Assembly (NCBI GenBank): GCA_037446165.1
Contig: JBBIJC010000062.1
Coordinates: 1 to 14,191, forward strand
Direction: 5' to 3'
DNA from: Parasulfuritortus sp037446165
GTDB taxonomy: Bacteria > Pseudomonadota > Gammaproteobacteria > Burkholderiales > Thiobacillaceae
Length of the DNA: 14,191 nt
Part shown: piece after piece, positions 14,001-14,191 of the stretch
How the letters are laid out: the number at the start of each line of letters is the position of its first letter
How positions within the stretch are numbered: position 1 is the stretch's first letter
Notes under the pieces: generated by a model
The model's input: only the letters and a program-made list of their open reading frames with translations
The model's database searches: none
What the model was told of the DNA's origin: nothing
Made by a program: the position numbers and the translations under genes

Positions 14001-14028
14001 GAGAGCGGATTTCTTTGCCAAAGACCGG

Positions 14029-14057
14029 ATTTTACTGGAAGCAGGGCGTTCCGGAAA
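14029..14057 (-). promoter_or_regulatory. Predicted gltX promoter
   Basis: Read on the minus strand: -10 TAAAAT (14034-14029, five of six matches) and a weak -35 TTTCCG (14057-14052), with a 17-bp spacer. Transcription would start near 14022, giving a leader of about 22 nt. The -35 lies 6 bp from the -35 of the divergent tRNA promoter. Confidence 0.5.
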
Positions 14058-14063
14058 AAGGCT

Positions 14064-14092
14064 TTGACCGGATTGTTTCGCCTCATTAAAAT
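14064..14092 (+). promoter_or_regulatory. Strong sigma-70 promoter of tRNA-Val
   Basis: TTGACC (14064-14069), a 17-bp spacer and TAAAAT (14087-14092), with 5 of 6 matches in each box. The stretch after the -10 (GCGCGGCTCCC) is GC-rich, the discriminator type linked to stringent control of stable RNA genes. The start site would be near 14099, leaving a very short 5' leader before the tRNA. Confidence 0.8.
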
Positions 14093-14103
14093 GCGCGGCT
14101 CCC

Positions 14104-14178
<75 letters not shown>

Positions 14179-14191
14179 GACAAAAGCCCCG

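Noticed and set aside
14000..14021. TTG start for gltX adding seven residues
   Set aside because: The ATG at 14000 gives the normal family start and length, and the predicted transcription start at about 14022 leaves no leader for the TTG.

Overview
The window is one continuous, gene-dense, GC-rich bacterial region that fits a betaproteobacterium (inference, no search run). The grounds are a glutamyl-tRNA synthetase that has lost three of the four zinc-ligand positions of the E. coli enzyme, a fused DedA/PAP2/LssY membrane protein, a TctE/QseC-like sensor kinase and a nudJ-mnmA pair. A run of exactly 100 N (5940-6039) shows that this is a scaffold from a draft or metagenome assembly. Apart from that gap no stretch over 300 bases lacks a gene. 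I found no CRISPR array, insertion sequence, phage gene or rRNA. || Layout. 1-2322: the 3' end of an RND efflux pump gene, overlapped by a three-domain membrane protein (DedA + PAP2 phosphatase + LssY C-terminal domain). 2317-3587: three small secreted-protein genes, two of them PepSY proteins separated by a Lys/Glu-rich protein. Each PepSY gene is preceded by the same 58-bp leader (54/58 identical), and upstream of that by two direct-repeat CTAA half-sites 11 bp apart, a pattern typical of OmpR/PhoB-family regulator sites. 3672-5876: a tightly spaced ABC-2 exporter set (ATPase, six-helix permease, membrane-anchored periplasmic accessory protein). 6109-8066: an OmpR-family response regulator and its sensor kinase, overlapping by 4 nt. 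|| 8149-10990: a three-gene run joined by ATGA overlaps, rimO (ribosomal protein S12 methylthiolation), a NudJ-like Nudix hydrolase and mnmA (tRNA 2-thiouridine). 11034-11966: a cation diffusion facilitator with two HxxxD metal motifs. On the minus strand, gltX is followed by a YibF-like glutathione S-transferase whose 3' end overlaps the facilitator gene tail to tail. The window ends with tRNA-Val(CAC), divergent from gltX and with its own strong promoter. || How it may work together (inference). The PepSY genes, the ABC exporter and the two-component system look like one envelope-stress or efflux module. The kinase would sense a periplasmic signal, and the regulator would bind the paired CTAA boxes in front of both PepSY genes. 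The second half of the window is conserved translation-related housekeeping. The most interesting feature is the duplicated promoter-leader block at the PepSY genes, which is far better conserved than the proteins it controls. The N gap lies between identical 55-bp ends and is probably an assembly artefact.
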